64,000 nucleotides of DNA from Pseudomonas flavescens (GCF_013408425.1 NZ_JACBYV010000001.1:2170001-2234000); one strand, 5' to 3'. Counted from the stretch's first letter, positions 35,807-47,158 are shown. The notes: generated by a model not told the origin, from the sequence alone. Program-made: numbers and translations.

Positions 35807-37660
35807 TTATTGGTGATCTTTAAGTAAGAGGGCCAAGTCCGATGCTACGAAACGCCCATAGTGCCTAGCACCTGTTTCATTGAGATGATGAGCGTCCATA
35901 TACATTAGCTCGCCTTGATCGAACGGTGCATTCGCGAAAAAGGTTGAGCCGGAATAGTCGACAAACTGTGCGCCTGGAAATTTCGTGACCAGCTCCTTGA
36001 TCTGCTGATTTGCATGTCTCCACTCCGCGTCCTCGTGGACTGCGACGGACAACCCCAGTGCTTCAAAGTGGCGAGCCCTCAGAAGATTGCCGTCGAACAT
36101 GGGTATCTGCGCAAGGACAATGACTTTCTTACCCTCGGCAACCGAGCTGCTCACGAAGGACGCGATAGCACTGAGAAACCGCTGGCTTCCGAAGTGCCAC
36201 CGCCATTTACCTGCTAGCACGATTACTTTGAAATCACTTAACGAATCCTGTACAGCCTTGATCTGGTGGCGGCAGTCCTCTTGAGCGTAGTCAGGAAGAC
36301 GCTCGACATCGAAGTCAGGTACAGGCACGCAACTGCTGCCAGTGATTAGCTTCACAGAGAAACCTTCGGCCTGGCCTGCGACATCGAAGAAATAATTGAG
36401 CTGGGCGCCGTGGCTGTCGCCAATAACCAACGCCTCTGGAGGTATGTGCTTGTCTCCCCGAACACAATTGCCCACCAAGCGTCCATGGCATATTTCTTCT
36501 GGTATTGCATACCGCGCCATAGCCGCGGGAACTTCCGCTTGCGGTCCGGAACCCAAGCGCGGCGAAGCCACCATGACCAGCACACACAGCGACGCCATGG
36601 CAGCGGCTATGCCAAAGCCCGACGCCGTCAACTTCAAACGTCTCGCGGGCGTCTCTATCCAGCGCAATGAAATCACGGAGATGATCAATGTCATTGCCAC
36701 GATTACAACCACCGGCAACCATGAAAGCTCGTAACCTCCAGTGTAATAACGATAAATGGCAAGCAGCGGCCAATGCCACAAATAGATGGAATACGACAAG
36801 CCACCGACCCAAACAGCGGCGCGGTGAGACAATAGAATATTGATCCAGCCGTTGCGTGCGGCGATCAAGAGAGCTGTGCCTAGACAAGGTAATAGCGCCC
36901 AGAGGCCGGGAAATCTACCTTGGTCGACTACGGTGAAGCCCGCGATGAGCAGAACAAGACCTACTCCACCAGCAGCGGTGGCTAGAGCAATAGACCAACT
37001 TCGCCCCAGCGATAAGACCGCCAGCAAAGCCCCGATCAAAAACTCGCCGGCCCGGCCAATAGATGAAAAATAAGCGTGCGTGGCTTGATCTGCTAAAAGC
37101 TGGTACTGCGAGTACCCTAACGTGACGACTATTAAAAACGCTAGAGCTAGCGCTCGGTAGCGGACGGGAGTCAAACCAAAAAAGAGTGGAAAAAACAAAT
37201 AGAACTGCATCTCGATGGCCAAGGACCACGTATGCAACAGAGGCAGTTCATGGCTTGCAGGCGCGAAATAACTACCGAAATCGGAAAAATAAAAATTGCT
37301 GTAGAAGCCCAGAGCGGAACCTAGGCTGTCTTGGTATATGTCGAAGTCAGGAGGCAGAAACATCCAGGCTGCCAATAAGGTAACCAAGGTCAGCATGACC
37401 AGATAGGCCGGCACAATTCTGCGTGCGCGTGCCCAGTAGAACAGCTTCCAATCGACAGCATCGCCTTGCTTCAACAACATTGACGTGATGATGAAGCCGG
37501 ATATGACCAGAAACATATCAACGCCGGTAAAGCCTGAAGGCAGCCAATCCTTTTCGATATGGAACACCAAGACAGCCAGCACCGCCAATGCACGAAGCCC
37601 CTGAACATCGCGCCGAACATCGCGCGCAGAAGAGCGGCTGATTGTCTTGGTATTAAACAT
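35807..37660 (-). CDS. wbpC: Acyltransferase 3 with C-terminal SGNH domain (WbpC/OafA-like)
   Basis: A 617-residue O-antigen or sugar acyltransferase. The N-terminal acyltransferase-3 domain has about ten membrane segments, with [17 protein letters not shown] near 18-34 and [14 protein letters not shown]. The C-terminal periplasmic SGNH hydrolase-like domain (about 380-617) has [11 protein letters not shown] and the terminal [15 protein letters not shown]. Such proteins O-acetylate surface sugars in the periplasm. The position between wbpB and wbpD is that of wbpC in the O5 locus. Confidence 0.88.
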   Translation of the reverse strand: MFNTKTISRSSARDVRRDVQGLRALAVLAVLVFHIEKDWLPSGFTGVDMFLVISGFIITSMLLKQGDAVDWKLFYWARARRIVPAYLVMLTLVTLLAAWMFLPPDFDIYQDSLGSALGFYSNFYFSDFGSYFAPASHELPLLHTWSLAIEMQFYLFFPLFFGLTPVRYRALALAFLIVVTLGYSQYQLLADQATHAYFSSIGRAGEFLIGALLAVLSLGRSWSIALATAAGGVGLVLLIAGFTVVDQGRFPGLWALLPCLGTALLIAARNGWINILLSHRAAVWVGGLSYSIYLWHWPLLAIYRYYTGGYELSWLPVVVIVAMTLIISVISLRWIETPARRLKLTASGFGIAAAMASLCVLVMVASPRLGSGPQAEVPAAMARYAIPEEICHGRLVGNCVRGDKHIPPEALVIGDSHGAQLNYFFDVAGQAEGFSVKLITGSSCVPVPDFDVERLPDYAQEDCRHQIKAVQDSLSDFKVIVLAGKWRWHFGSQRFLSAIASFVSSSVAEGKKVIVLAQIPMFDGNLLRARHFEALGLSVAVHEDAEWRHANQQIKELVTKFPGAQFVDYSGSTFFANAPFDQGELMYMDAHHLNETGARHYGRFVASDLALLLKDHQ

Positions 37661-37684
37661 CGGAAATAGCCCGTGAGATCAGCG

Positions 37685-38647
<963 letters not shown>

Positions 38648-39964
38648 TTAAGCTTTGATTACGTTGGCAGCAGGCGCACGGTACTTACCGCGGCTATCGA
38701 CTATCAACTTCGCATGCTGACTGATCAAATCGTAATCAAACTTATCATGATCAGTGGCGAGAATAACTGCGTCGAAGCGCTGGAGGTTCTCGGCGGTAAG
38801 CGGCTCGCTAGACAAATCGAAATTATGCTCACGCATTTTAGGAAATTTAGGCACATGTGGATCGCTATATGCGACTCGACATCCTTTCGCCTCGATCAAC
38901 TCCATGATCTCCACCGAGGGCGACTCACGCATATCGTCTACGTTCTTCTTGTAGGCGATACCAAGTACGAGCACATTACTGCCTTTAAGCGGTTTACCCG
39001 CGTCGTTCAGGCCATCCATCAGCTTGGTGACGACATATTCAGGCATAGCTTGGTTGACCTCACCAGACAGTTCGATGAAACGGGTGTGCAGGCCATACTC
39101 GCGAGCCTTCCAGGTCAGGTAGAAAGGATCGATTGGGATGCAGTGACCGCCGAGCCCAGGGCCAGGATAGTAAGGAGTGAACCCGAATGGCTTGGTTGCT
39201 GCGGCATCAACGACTTCGAAGATGTCGATACCCATGCGATCAGCGACGATCTTCATCTCATTTACTAGGCCAATATTTACCGCACGGTGGATATTTTCGA
39301 GCAGCTTGGTCATTTCTGCAGCTTTAGTGGAGCTGACGGACACGACTTTGTCGATGGCCTGCTCATAGAGCGCAACACCTACATCGAGACAGGCAGGCGT
39401 ATGACCACCAATTACCTTCGGAATGGTGCGTGTTTCAAAATTGGGATTGCCTGGGTCTTCACGTTCTGGCGAGTAGACCAAGAAGATATTCTCACCGACT
39501 TTCAGCCCTGCATGCTCGACACGTGGCAGCAGCTCCTCCTCGGTGGTGCCTGGATAAGTGGTGCTTTCCAATGACACAACCTGCCCCTCACGTAGGTAGG
39601 GTTTGATCGCGTCAGTAGTATTTATAACGAAGCTCATGTCCGGCTCGCGATACTTATTTAGCGGTGTCGGTACGCATAGAATCAAAGCGTCGCACTCACT
39701 GACGCGCTGAAAATCCGTTGTCGCTTCGAATCCCGAAGAACGTGCGGAAGCTACTTTTTGAGCGGGAATGTGCTCAATATAACTCCCGCCAGCATTGAGC
39801 GTATCGACCTTATTGACATCGATATCGATACCTAAAACGCGGAATCCAATTGCGTTGTAGCGCAACATAAGCGGCAACCCTACGTAGCCAAGACCGACAA
39901 TACCAATCAGGGCCTCCCTGCTCTTGAACTTGGCAACGCTTGTCTGCTTGATAGCTGACGTCAT
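38648..39964 (-). CDS. wbpA: UDP-GlcNAc 6-dehydrogenase
   Basis: A 438-residue UDP-sugar dehydrogenase that makes UDP-GlcNAcA, the first step to the ManNAc3NAcA family of sugars. Motifs: [12 protein letters not shown] near 21-32 (NAD binding), [12 protein letters not shown], a [17 protein letters not shown] active-site Cys region near 265-281, and [19 protein letters not shown] near 335-353. The end is 15 bp before the wbpB start. It is the first biosynthetic gene of the operon after wzz. Confidence 0.95.
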   Translation of the reverse strand: MTSAIKQTSVAKFKSREALIGIVGLGYVGLPLMLRYNAIGFRVLGIDIDVNKVDTLNAGGSYIEHIPAQKVASARSSGFEATTDFQRVSECDALILCVPTPLNKYREPDMSFVINTTDAIKPYLREGQVVSLESTTYPGTTEEELLPRVEHAGLKVGENIFLVYSPEREDPGNPNFETRTIPKVIGGHTPACLDVGVALYEQAIDKVVSVSSTKAAEMTKLLENIHRAVNIGLVNEMKIVADRMGIDIFEVVDAAATKPFGFTPYYPGPGLGGHCIPIDPFYLTWKAREYGLHTRFIELSGEVNQAMPEYVVTKLMDGLNDAGKPLKGSNVLVLGIAYKKNVDDMRESPSVEIMELIEAKGCRVAYSDPHVPKFPKMREHNFDLSSEPLTAENLQRFDAVILATDHDKFDYDLISQHAKLIVDSRGKYRAPAANVIKA

Positions 39965-40002
39965 GTAACACTCCAGATACTTATAGAATATAGATATAAA
40001 AA

Positions 40003-41307
40003 TTAACCGGCGTCGCTAAAACGAGAGTGCGTTTTAGGCTTACTGGTCAAAACGCTCATCAGCGCAATGAATAGGCCCAACATGGTGCCCAATACAGCAC
40101 CTAGCGCCACCACCAAAATCCTCTTAGGCTTGATGGCAGAGCGTGGATATATCGCTTGCCTATCGATGTTCACCAATTGCAAGGCATTAAGGTTCAGATT
40201 GAGACCCTTGAGCTCCGCAGCCTCCTGATTCCATTTCGCATAGTTCTCGATATATACATCCTCATCAGCGCGCTGTTTGAGGAGTTCAACTTCGCGATTC
40301 TGCTCAAGCAACCGTAAGTCGGCTTGGAGCTTTGCAACACGGGGCTCGGTAAACTCATCCGAGCGGCGCTTTTGTAGCGCATCGCGCTCTGCTTCGAGCG
40401 CCTCAGTGCCCATGAAATAGAGAGGGATCTGCTGGTTATTGACCTCCGTGCGGATGACATTGCCAGAGCCAGACACTGGTGCGCTATCAGAAAGGGTGGA
40501 TGGCGTACTCGGCTTCTCGATGCCCAGCGACTTCGCGATCATGACAGCTTCATTTAGTTGTGCGATTCGGTCATCACGACGAGTACGGAGTTGCTTGCGC
40601 AAAGAGTTCAGTTCGTCCTGCAGCTGAGCTCGCTTGAGAGCATCAGCCTCCGAAAGCGATGCAATCTTCGCTTGCTTGTCTGCCTGGTAGGCAGCACGCT
40701 CGGCTGCCATACGCTGCTCCAGCTTGGCCAAGCGGTTACGGATGATCACTTCCACGTCTTCTGCGAGGGCAGTACGCTCTTGCTGGATCACGTACTGGAT
40801 CAGCCCATTGACGATATCGGCACCTTTCACACCCCATGGGTAGGTATAAGCGAGCCCTATATAGGAAAAGCCACCGTCGGGGCGATTAGGGTCAGGCCGC
40901 AGTATTTCAAAGTCTTCGATGATTTGGTTCATCGCCTGCTCAGCGGTCTGCCCATCATTCATAGCATCTGGCCCAAATAGCTCCTGATTGGCATTGAAGT
41001 ACTCGAGCCGATACTCGTAGGAGCTGATCCCCGCACCGACTCGCTGCAGCGCCTCTTCAGGCGTCAATTCGTAGAGGCCGGATGCATTGAGCTCATCCAA
41101 TACATTCATCGCAACCGGGCGCAGGATGCTCTGGGTGCGATAGTACTTGGTAGCCAACAGCGCATAAGCAACTGCCAATAGGGTGACCACGGCAGCGACA
41201 CCGATGATCAGCTTCTTGCGCTCCCACAGTGCGCGCATTAGCTCGCCGAGATCGATGTCATCGTTCTGCGGACGGACGTTTGGGGCTTGCGACATGGGCT
41301 CAGTCAT
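40003..41307 (-). CDS. wzz: O-antigen chain length regulator Wzz
   Basis: A 434-residue polysaccharide co-polymerase. One membrane segment lies near residues 33-52 ([21 protein letters not shown]), then a long periplasmic coiled coil (about 190-345; [20 protein letters not shown]), and a second membrane segment near 400-420 after the Pro-rich [14 protein letters not shown]. Both Pro/TM elements fit Wzz. First gene of the operon. Two start codons are possible: ATG 41307 (ribosome-binding site directly adjacent, poor spacing) or ATG 41295. Confidence 0.93.
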   Translation of the reverse strand: MTEPMSQAPNVRPQNDDIDLGELMRALWERKKLIIGVAAVVTLLAVAYALLATKYYRTQSILRPVAMNVLDELNASGLYELTPEEALQRVGAGISSYEYRLEYFNANQELFGPDAMNDGQTAEQAMNQIIEDFEILRPDPNRPDGGFSYIGLAYTYPWGVKGADIVNGLIQYVIQQERTALAEDVEVIIRNRLAKLEQRMAAERAAYQADKQAKIASLSEADALKRAQLQDELNSLRKQLRTRRDDRIAQLNEAVMIAKSLGIEKPSTPSTLSDSAPVSGSGNVIRTEVNNQQIPLYFMGTEALEAERDALQKRRSDEFTEPRVAKLQADLRLLEQNREVELLKQRADEDVYIENYAKWNQEAAELKGLNLNLNALQLVNIDRQAIYPRSAIKPKRILVVALGAVLGTMLGLFIALMSVLTSKPKTHSRFSDAG

Positions 41308-42164
41308 CCTGTTTCAAAGCGATTGGAAAATAAATGTCCACACCCCAGCTCACAGCGCCAGCGGGCCATGGGCAGTTCGGGGGTAATAGGGGCAACAGGC
41401 ACTCAACAGGCATGGCGCATAACGTCCAGCTGTTTCATGGAGGAAATGGAATCTTTTTGCTGGTTGCATGGCATGGCCCCGTAGCCAAGCTGGTCGATAA
41501 CCAGGCAGGCAGAGGCTGCGCGAAGGGGGTGGCTAAGCTTAAAGAGCTTTAGCGAACGCAATGATTTCTTGATCGATTCAGGCATCGTTTTCCGGGATCC
41601 GGCAAAACCATTGCCGTCACTGCAGTCCTATTGAGCCCACGTGCGTAGCGCGGGCTGTGATTTTCACCATCGGCCGACACCCGGTAGCGCAGATGTCATA
41701 CACCTGCCGCCGAGCTGAAGTTTCTATTAGCGGTACCACTACTAGCGAACAGAATCTGTCGAGCGCGGCATTCTACCCAATTTTGTTTGTGGATTTCGTC
41801 ATGGTTGTGATGAAAATCTCAGTGAAAAGCGCATTTTCCCAACGACTGCTCTTCACGGTTGGCGGCAACCTGCCTCTGAACAAGCCAACTGCCCTCGCCC
41901 GTTCATATCCTCAGAGCTTGAGTTGCCGTTCATCGGCGGCTTGCATTCAGACGAACGGCTGGCGAGGTCAGCCTTTGGCTGCTTATAGCACGGCTCTTTC
42001 TCATGTGAATTTTATATCTACAACTTGTTGCCGTTTTACGCATGAAACCTCGAGTGCTCTGACCAATGCCTTTTGCGGTTCCACCGCCACCATGTCCGTC
42101 ACAATCTACCTCGCGCGGGTGTTCAGCATGCGCCGAGGCGGGTCTTTAGGGGCGCCCTAAGCCG
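41308..42164. other. 857-bp non-coding stretch upstream of the O-antigen operon
   Basis: This region should hold the operon promoter. I see no GGCGGTAG ops/JUMPstart core on the minus strand. A hairpin GGCAA-TGGTT-TTGCC lies near 41600-41620. ORFs of up to 167 codons on the plus strand (41657-42160) have Cys/Ser-rich compositions with no family resemblance and no good ribosome-binding site, so no gene is called. Base composition is more AT-rich than the backbone around 41690-42060. Confidence 0.5.
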
Positions 42165-43283
42165 TCACTGGGGTAACACTCGCGCCAAGGTGGCGCTCGT
42201 GAGCAGGCATCGCGCGGAGCGCTGCGGCCAATGCTTGAGTTCGGTTTTTACCAAGCTTTCCGGGCAAAGCAATAACACATTGCCAAAACCGAACAGCTTG
42301 AAGGCTTCGATTCTGGCGGAGCCTTTCTGCCTGGCCTCGAGCGACCATTCGCTCGAATCCAGTTCACCGAGCACATGCTTGTCGGTGAGCATATAGGCCC
42401 GTACCTGATTATCACGCATGCCCATGGAGCTCGCCGCAGCATAGGTGATGATGCCTAGCGTGGCTGGCGACAGAACGAGGTACACCATTAGCGCAGCGAC
42501 CAGGCTAGCCACGCATAACTGCCAGCGGCGGGCAAGATCACCACGCGCCTTGTAGAACACCCACACGGGCAGCAACGCAAGAATCATCGAAAGCACCGCA
42601 ATCAGCATAAGTTGTCCCACGGCATCGGGGGTGTCTTCTCCTCGGTAAGCCATGAGCACCATTTGCGCGGGGAAAACACCTGCCACTACCGTGCCCAGCA
42701 AAGCCAGGAACAGGAAGAAGAGCAGAGCCCAGGGCGATGCCGCTTTGCCTTTTTTCGGCCTGAGCGCGGAGAGCACGACCGGAATGTGCAGATTGGGATT
42801 AAGGAAGTAGAACAGCGTGGTCGCCAGGGCAGTGACCAGAAAGACCGCCACCGCCACCCACTCGACACCCCAATCGGATGCCCAAAGAATCAGACCACCG
42901 AAACAGGCATACCCGGCCGAGACGATGAACAGCAGCGAATTGATCGCTCGGCGCTGCAAGCGGTGATGAGTGTTGAGCATCGAGACCGCCAAGGCGAGTA
43001 ACACGGCAGCGCTCGCCATGATAAGCATGAAGGCGACCGACATCAGCCCTACCCAGGCCAACCAAACGAGCAGCATCGATTGATTCGCCGCAGCGGCCTG
43101 AAAGAGATCAATACGGCCAATTGCATGGGTGTAACAGAACAGGCTCGCGAACCCCGCCAGTAATCCAAACAAGCTGAGCAACCAGGCAATTGCGCCCCAG
43201 TGGGCTAGCACACGCTCCAGTTTCGACTTCGGTGAAGGATCGCTAGCTGGTGTGCCTTGCGCAGTTGCGGATATAGCGGTCAT
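42165..43283 (-). CDS. Hypothetical polytopic membrane protein
   Basis: A 372-residue protein with a short polar N-terminus and about seven to eight hydrophobic segments between residues 30 and 285 (for example WLLSLFGLLAGFASLFCY and LLIASLVAALMVYLV-like stretches). A soluble C-terminal region of about 80 residues follows (TDKHVLGELDSSEWSLEARQ ... CPESLVKTELKHWPQRS). I do not recognise the family. It lies upstream of wzz in the same direction but 858 bp away, so it is not clearly part of the O-antigen operon. ATG 43283 is used. Confidence 0.7.
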   Translation of the reverse strand: MTAISATAQGTPASDPSPKSKLERVLAHWGAIAWLLSLFGLLAGFASLFCYTHAIGRIDLFQAAAANQSMLLVWLAWVGLMSVAFMLIMASAAVLLALAVSMLNTHHRLQRRAINSLLFIVSAGYACFGGLILWASDWGVEWVAVAVFLVTALATTLFYFLNPNLHIPVVLSALRPKKGKAASPWALLFFLFLALLGTVVAGVFPAQMVLMAYRGEDTPDAVGQLMLIAVLSMILALLPVWVFYKARGDLARRWQLCVASLVAALMVYLVLSPATLGIITYAAASSMGMRDNQVRAYMLTDKHVLGELDSSEWSLEARQKGSARIEAFKLFGFGNVLLLCPESLVKTELKHWPQRSARCLLTSATLARVLPQ

Positions 43284-43389
43284 CGGGGTTCATGTTCCGT
43301 TTCGAGGTCAGAACACGCATTTTATTCGAAACGAGCGACAGAATAGGCTCGCCTCAAGGGGATCCCGGATGCCCCTCGGCTAACCGAGG

Positions 43390-43839
43390 CTATGGGTCTA
43401 TCGGGTCAGTGATGTTGAGGATACGGCCGCTGGAGCACATGCCGTTGCCAGCGATGACGATGGTGGGTCTGGCGCTGCTTACCAGGTGATTGAGGATCCT
43501 CTGGTGGTCGGAGTGGCTGTCGATGGTGATCAGTTGCTCGAAGGCCATCGGCCTTCTGCCGGATTGCATGCGGGCCAGCACTTCGTCGTTCTAATGGTCT
43601 TTCAGTTCGCGATAGCCCTGGATGAAGCGGCTTGCCAAGGCTGAATCCAGGATGATGGGCAGGCGTGGCCAGTCGACTTCAGCAGGGTCATTTGGTGCAG
43701 TTTTGAAAGCTTCGCGGGCATGGCCCGCTCCCACAAAGGTTTCTGGTACCGCTGTGGTGTGCAGTTTCTTGCTGTGGATGATGTCTTCCAGCTCGTAGAG
43801 CATCTCTTGCGTGCGGCCGACGCTGAAGGCAGGGATCAA
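43390..43839 (-). pseudogene. Remnant of a beta-CASP MBL-fold hydrolase gene
   Basis: The C-terminal part of a beta-CASP metallo-beta-lactamase RNA-processing-type protein is readable: IPAFSVGRTQEMLYELEDIIH, then LPIILDSALASRFIQGYREL, then FEQLITIDSHSDHQRILNHL and IVIAGNGMCSSGRI. The N-terminal catalytic half is missing (an in-frame stop lies just upstream). A TAG at 43591-43593 stands where a Trp (TGG) would be expected. A REP-like sequence at 43709-43738 adds foreign codons in frame. The sequence diverges after GRI. All this marks it as dead. Confidence 0.85.
43709..43738. repeat. Single REP-like element inside the MBL pseudogene
   Basis: GCTTCGCGGGC-AT-GGCCCGCTCCCAC is an imperfect palindrome of Pseudomonas REP type (TGTGGGAGCGGGCC on the other strand). 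It differs from the GTAGGAG families elsewhere in the window. It sits within the reading frame of the decayed gene, between ELEDIIHSKK and LPIILDS. Confidence 0.7.
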
Positions 43840-43850
43840 CCCAGGCTACG

Positions 43851-43899
43851 AAAACGGGTGCCAGGGCGATCAGCGGCATTGCGCCGCCGACGGCCCTGG
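43851..43899 (-). terminator. Candidate terminator after the chemoreceptor gene
   Basis: On the minus strand, 12 bp after the stop: CCAGGGC...GCCCTGG (7-bp outer stem, 43861-43899) enclosing GCGGC-GCAAT-GCCGC, then CACCCG and TTTT. The T run is short and offset. Confidence 0.5.
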
Positions 43900-43911
43900 C
43901 TGGCGAGCGCC

Positions 43912-45552
43912 TTAAAGCTTGAAGGTGCTCACCAGGTTGTTGAACGAGATGGCAAGGCGCGACAGCTCCTGGCTGGAAGCGCTGGTCTGATGGGCACCTG
44001 CCGAGGTCTGGGTCGACAGGTCTTGAATGTTGACCAGATTGCGGTCCACTTCCCGGGCGACGTTGGCCTGTTCTTCGGATGCCGTGGCGATCAGCATGTT
44101 GCGGTCGTTGATCTCGGCGATGTTATGGGCGATTCGCTCGAGGGACTCACCGGTGGCCTTGGCCAGCTCTTGCGTGCTGTTGGCCAGGGTTCTGCTATTG
44201 CCCATTGCTTTCACTGCATCGTCGGCGCGTGACTGAACACTGGTAATCATCGACTCGATTTCACCGGTGGATGCCTGGGTGCGCGCAGCCAGCGCTCTCA
44301 CTTCGTCGGCCACTACCGCAAAGCCCCGACCCTGCTCTCCCGCTCGTGCGGCTTCGATGGCGGCATTGAGAGCCAGCAGGTTGGTCTGCTCGGCGATACC
44401 GCGAATGACATCGAGCACCTTGGCGATATCGCGCACGCTACCGGCCAGCTCGTCGACGATGACGGTCGAATGGCCAATCTCGCTGTTCACGCTGGTGATG
44501 GCCTTGACTGCCTCGCGCGCTTGATCGCGACCGCTGGCGGCTTCCTGGCTGGTCTGCCTGGATGCTTCGGAGGTGGAGGTGGCGTTGCGGGCCACTTCCT
44601 CGACGGCTGCGCTCATCTCGGTTACAGCTGTGGCGGCAAGCTGGATTTCGTCGTTCTGGCGAATCAACCCTCGGCTGCTCTCCTCTGTCACGACGTTGAG
44701 CTCCTCCGCGGCCGAAGCCAACTGATCGGCTGCGCTGGCAATCTGCTGAATGGTGCCTTTGAGGCCGCCCTGCATCGCTCCGAGCGCAGTCAGCAACTGG
44801 CCGACCTCGTCGCGATGGCCGCTGGCGATGGTGTGGGTGAGATCGCCGCCGGCAATGCGCTCGGCGTTGCGCACCGCCAGGGTGATAGGCCCGCTGATCA
44901 CCCGGCTGATGAACATGCCCAGCAGGAAGGCAGCGAGAAACGCCAGGCCGATGCCGATATACAGGTTGAGCTTGGCGGCCGCCTCCCTCTGCCGAGCATC
45001 TTCGGCACCTTCGCCGATCTGGCGGTTGTTGGACTCCACCATGATGCCCATTTCATCGATGACTGTGCGGTAGGCCTGTGACACGTCACCGGCAATCAGC
45101 AGCCTGGCGGCATCGAAGTCGCCACTCTCGATCAGCGCCAACGCGCGCTCGACGAGTGCCTGATAGGCGGGCCAACTCTTGTCCATGCGGTCGCCAGCGG
45201 CTCGTTCGTCGTCAGCCAGAGGCGTGGCGCGGTACGTAGCGAAGGCACGTTCACTGGTCTGGCGGTTCTCCTTCATGGAGGTGAGGATGGCGCTTCGCTC
45301 AGATTGCGGAGCGCCAGCCGTGGCCGCATCCAGCAAGCGATACAGGTCGCGGTTCTGGGCAACGGCGTTGGAACGAGCCTCGGCGGTCTTGGCAACAGAC
45401 ACGAGGTTATTGGAAAAAACCAGCTGCAGGCTGGAGGACAGTGAGCCGATCCCCTGACTGCCTACCGCACCGACAACGAGAGTGATCGTGGCGCAGAGGG
45501 CGAATGCCAGGTACAGCTTGGTCGCGAGCTTGGCGTTGTAGAACCAGTTCAT
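43912..45552 (-). CDS. Methyl-accepting chemotaxis protein
   Basis: A 546-residue transmembrane chemoreceptor. Membrane segment near residues 10-32 (LYLAFALCATITLVVGAVGS), periplasmic four-helix-bundle-type sensor (about 35-190), second membrane segment (LNLYIGIGLAFLAAFLLGMFI near 195-215), HAMP domain (RVISGPITLAVRNAERIAGGDL), and a cytoplasmic MA domain with the hairpin tip RGIAEQTNLLALNAAIEAARAG. No CheR/CheB-binding pentapeptide at the C-terminus. Start ATG 45552 follows ACAGG; an upstream in-frame start lacks one. The ligand is unknown. Confidence 0.93.
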   Translation of the reverse strand: MNWFYNAKLATKLYLAFALCATITLVVGAVGSQGIGSLSSSLQLVFSNNLVSVAKTAEARSNAVAQNRDLYRLLDAATAGAPQSERSAILTSMKENRQTSERAFATYRATPLADDERAAGDRMDKSWPAYQALVERALALIESGDFDAARLLIAGDVSQAYRTVIDEMGIMVESNNRQIGEGAEDARQREAAAKLNLYIGIGLAFLAAFLLGMFISRVISGPITLAVRNAERIAGGDLTHTIASGHRDEVGQLLTALGAMQGGLKGTIQQIASAADQLASAAEELNVVTEESSRGLIRQNDEIQLAATAVTEMSAAVEEVARNATSTSEASRQTSQEAASGRDQAREAVKAITSVNSEIGHSTVIVDELAGSVRDIAKVLDVIRGIAEQTNLLALNAAIEAARAGEQGRGFAVVADEVRALAARTQASTGEIESMITSVQSRADDAVKAMGNSRTLANSTQELAKATGESLERIAHNIAEINDRNMLIATASEEQANVAREVDRNLVNIQDLSTQTSAGAHQTSASSQELSRLAISFNNLVSTFKL

Positions 45553-45799
45553 ATGCAAACCTGTAGATAGGAGGGTGAGCTGCAATCGCAAGGTATGCGC
45601 TGGCATCGTTACCAGTATCGGCTAAGCCACAGGCGGCTGTAGGGCGGTATGGCGCTTTATTATTGGGTGAGTTAGATCTGAGGTGCCTTGGCTCGTTGCG
45701 AGCTCACGGCGTAGCCAATCCGAATAACGGTGGCATAGACGCGGGATGGTGCGCGAAAGACGTTGAAAGACCCAGGCTAGAGCGACACCGGGTACATCA

Positions 45800-46087
45800 T
45801 CATTCCTCTTCTTCGTTCACTCGGTCGCGCAGTTCTTTACCGGGTTTGAAGTGCGGAACGAACTTGCCATCCAGACGAACGGATTGGCCGGTTTTCGGGT
45901 TGCGGCCTACACGCGGCGCCCGATAGTGAAGAGAAAAGCTGCCGAAGCCACGAATCTCGATGCGATCGCCGGTCGCCAGCGCCTGGGACATCTGTTCCAG
46001 CATGGTCTTGATGGCCAGCTCGACATCTTTGTTTGAAAGCTGTCCTTGGTGGGTGACGATTCTTTCGATCAGCTCCGACTTGGTCAT
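45800..46087 (-). CDS. ihfB: Integration host factor beta subunit
   Basis: A 95-residue HU/IHF-family DNA-bending protein. [23 protein letters not shown] at the N-terminus, the dimer core [17 protein letters not shown] near 41-57, and the DNA-intercalating arm [25 protein letters not shown] all match IhfB. It pairs with IhfA and acts as a nucleoid and regulatory protein. In many Pseudomonas genomes ihfB follows rpsA and flanks the O-antigen locus. Here the O-antigen side is kept, though 4.5 kb away, but rpsA is absent upstream. Confidence 0.95.
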   Translation of the reverse strand: MTKSELIERIVTHQGQLSNKDVELAIKTMLEQMSQALATGDRIEIRGFGSFSLHYRAPRVGRNPKTGQSVRLDGKFVPHFKPGKELRDRVNEEEE

Positions 46088-46404
46088 ACTTTTCCCTTCG
46101 TTTTCAAGCGGCTATGTCACTCGATGGAATGGTTGTAGCACGCTGATCAGCTTTTGAACAGTCTAAAAAACCACCAATTCGGAAAATGTGGTTCGGTTCT
46201 TGAATCGACTGCAGCAGATTCGGGCAGATGAACGTAAGTCGTTGTCTGGGCTGGAATGTTGCTTGGTCGCCAGGTTGGCTCGGGATAGTCGTCTGTGATG
46301 TTGCATGCCGAGCAGCGAAAGAGGTGATCAAAACAACGCGAGCGCCGTCCAAGAGAGCCAACGCAATTGATGGTAAGAGGCCGAGAGCGCCTTAGGAGAA
46401 AACC
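46088..46404. other. Intergenic region upstream of ihfB and yheU
   Basis: 317 bp between divergent ihfB and yheU. It contains a minus-strand terminator-like hairpin (AACCAC 46169-46174 with GTGGTT 46188-46193, followed on that strand by a run of T) that would stop a transcript arriving from the right, although no minus-strand gene lies there now. The rest shows no ORF that I can support. Confidence 0.5.
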
Positions 46405-46644
46405 TTGCTGATCCCCGCCAATCTGCTAGAAGCAGACACCCTAACCCGCCTGATCGAAGACTTCGTGACCCGCGACGGTACCGACAATGGTGACGAGACA
46501 CCGCTGGAAACCCGGGTGATCCGCGTACGTCGCGCACTGGACAAGGGCGAAGCGGTGATCGTGTTCGATCCGGAAAGCCAGCAATGCCAATTGGCGCTCA
46601 AGCGCGATGTGCCGAAGGAGTGGCTGGTAGAGGATGAGGAGTAG
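46405..46644 (+). CDS. YheU family protein
   Basis: A 79-residue acidic protein of the YheU (UPF0270) family. It begins MLIPANLLEADTLTRLIEDFV and contains the family core EDFVTRDGTDNGDETPLE and GEAVIVFDPESQ. No function is established. The start is TTG 46405: AGGAG lies 6-7 bp upstream, and this gives the family's MLIP N-terminus. It stands alone before REP array E. Confidence 0.88.
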   Translation: MLIPANLLEADTLTRLIEDFVTRDGTDNGDETPLETRVIRVRRALDKGEAVIVFDPESQQCQLALKRDVPKEWLVEDEE

Positions 46645-46664
46645 CGACGATTGGGTGATGGCTG

Positions 46665-47155
46665 CAATTGCCTTCGCGCCGGGGGCGACGCTCCTACGGT
46701 CGGACGAAACGCCGCATTGGCGTAGGAGCCGCGACCTCGCGGCGAATAGTTGTAGCCCTTCGGTCTTGTGGAATGGCCGCAATCGCCTTCGCGCCGGGGG
46801 CGACGCTCCTACGGCCGGAGGAAATGCCGCATTGGCGTAGGAGCCGCGACCTCGCGGCGAATAGTTGTAGCGCTGCGGTCTTGTGGAATGGCCGCAATCG
46901 CCTTCGCGCCGGGGGCGACGCTCCTACAGCCGGACGAAATGCCGCATTGGCGTAGGAGCCGCGACCTCGCGGCGAATAGTTGTAGCGCTGCGGTCTTGTG
47001 GAATGGCCGCAATCGCTTTCGCGCCGGGGGCGACGCTCCTACGGCCGGAGGAAACGCCGCATTGGCGTAGGAGCTGCGACCTCGCGGCGAATAGTTGTAG
47101 CGCCGCGGTCTTGCGGAATGGCCGCAATCGCCTTCGCGCCGGGGCGACTTCCGAG
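46665..47155. repeat. REP array E: 115-bp units, family B in opposite orientation
   Basis: GTAGGAGCCGCGACCTCGCG starts at 46722, 46837, 46952 and 47067, an exact 115-bp period. The tail TTCGCGCCGGGGGCGACGCT-CCTAC is the reverse complement of the family-B head. The array-E head, in turn, resembles the reverse complement of the family-B tail. So arrays B, C and E are one family with E inverted. The last tail is cut short (GCCGGGGCGACTTCC) just before the stop of the next gene. Confidence 0.93.
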
Positions 47156-47158
47156 GAG

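Noticed and set aside
41657..42160. 167-codon plus-strand ORF upstream of wzz
   Set aside because: Composition is Cys/Ser-rich with no domain, and there is no good ribosome-binding site. It lies in an AT-richer non-coding region.
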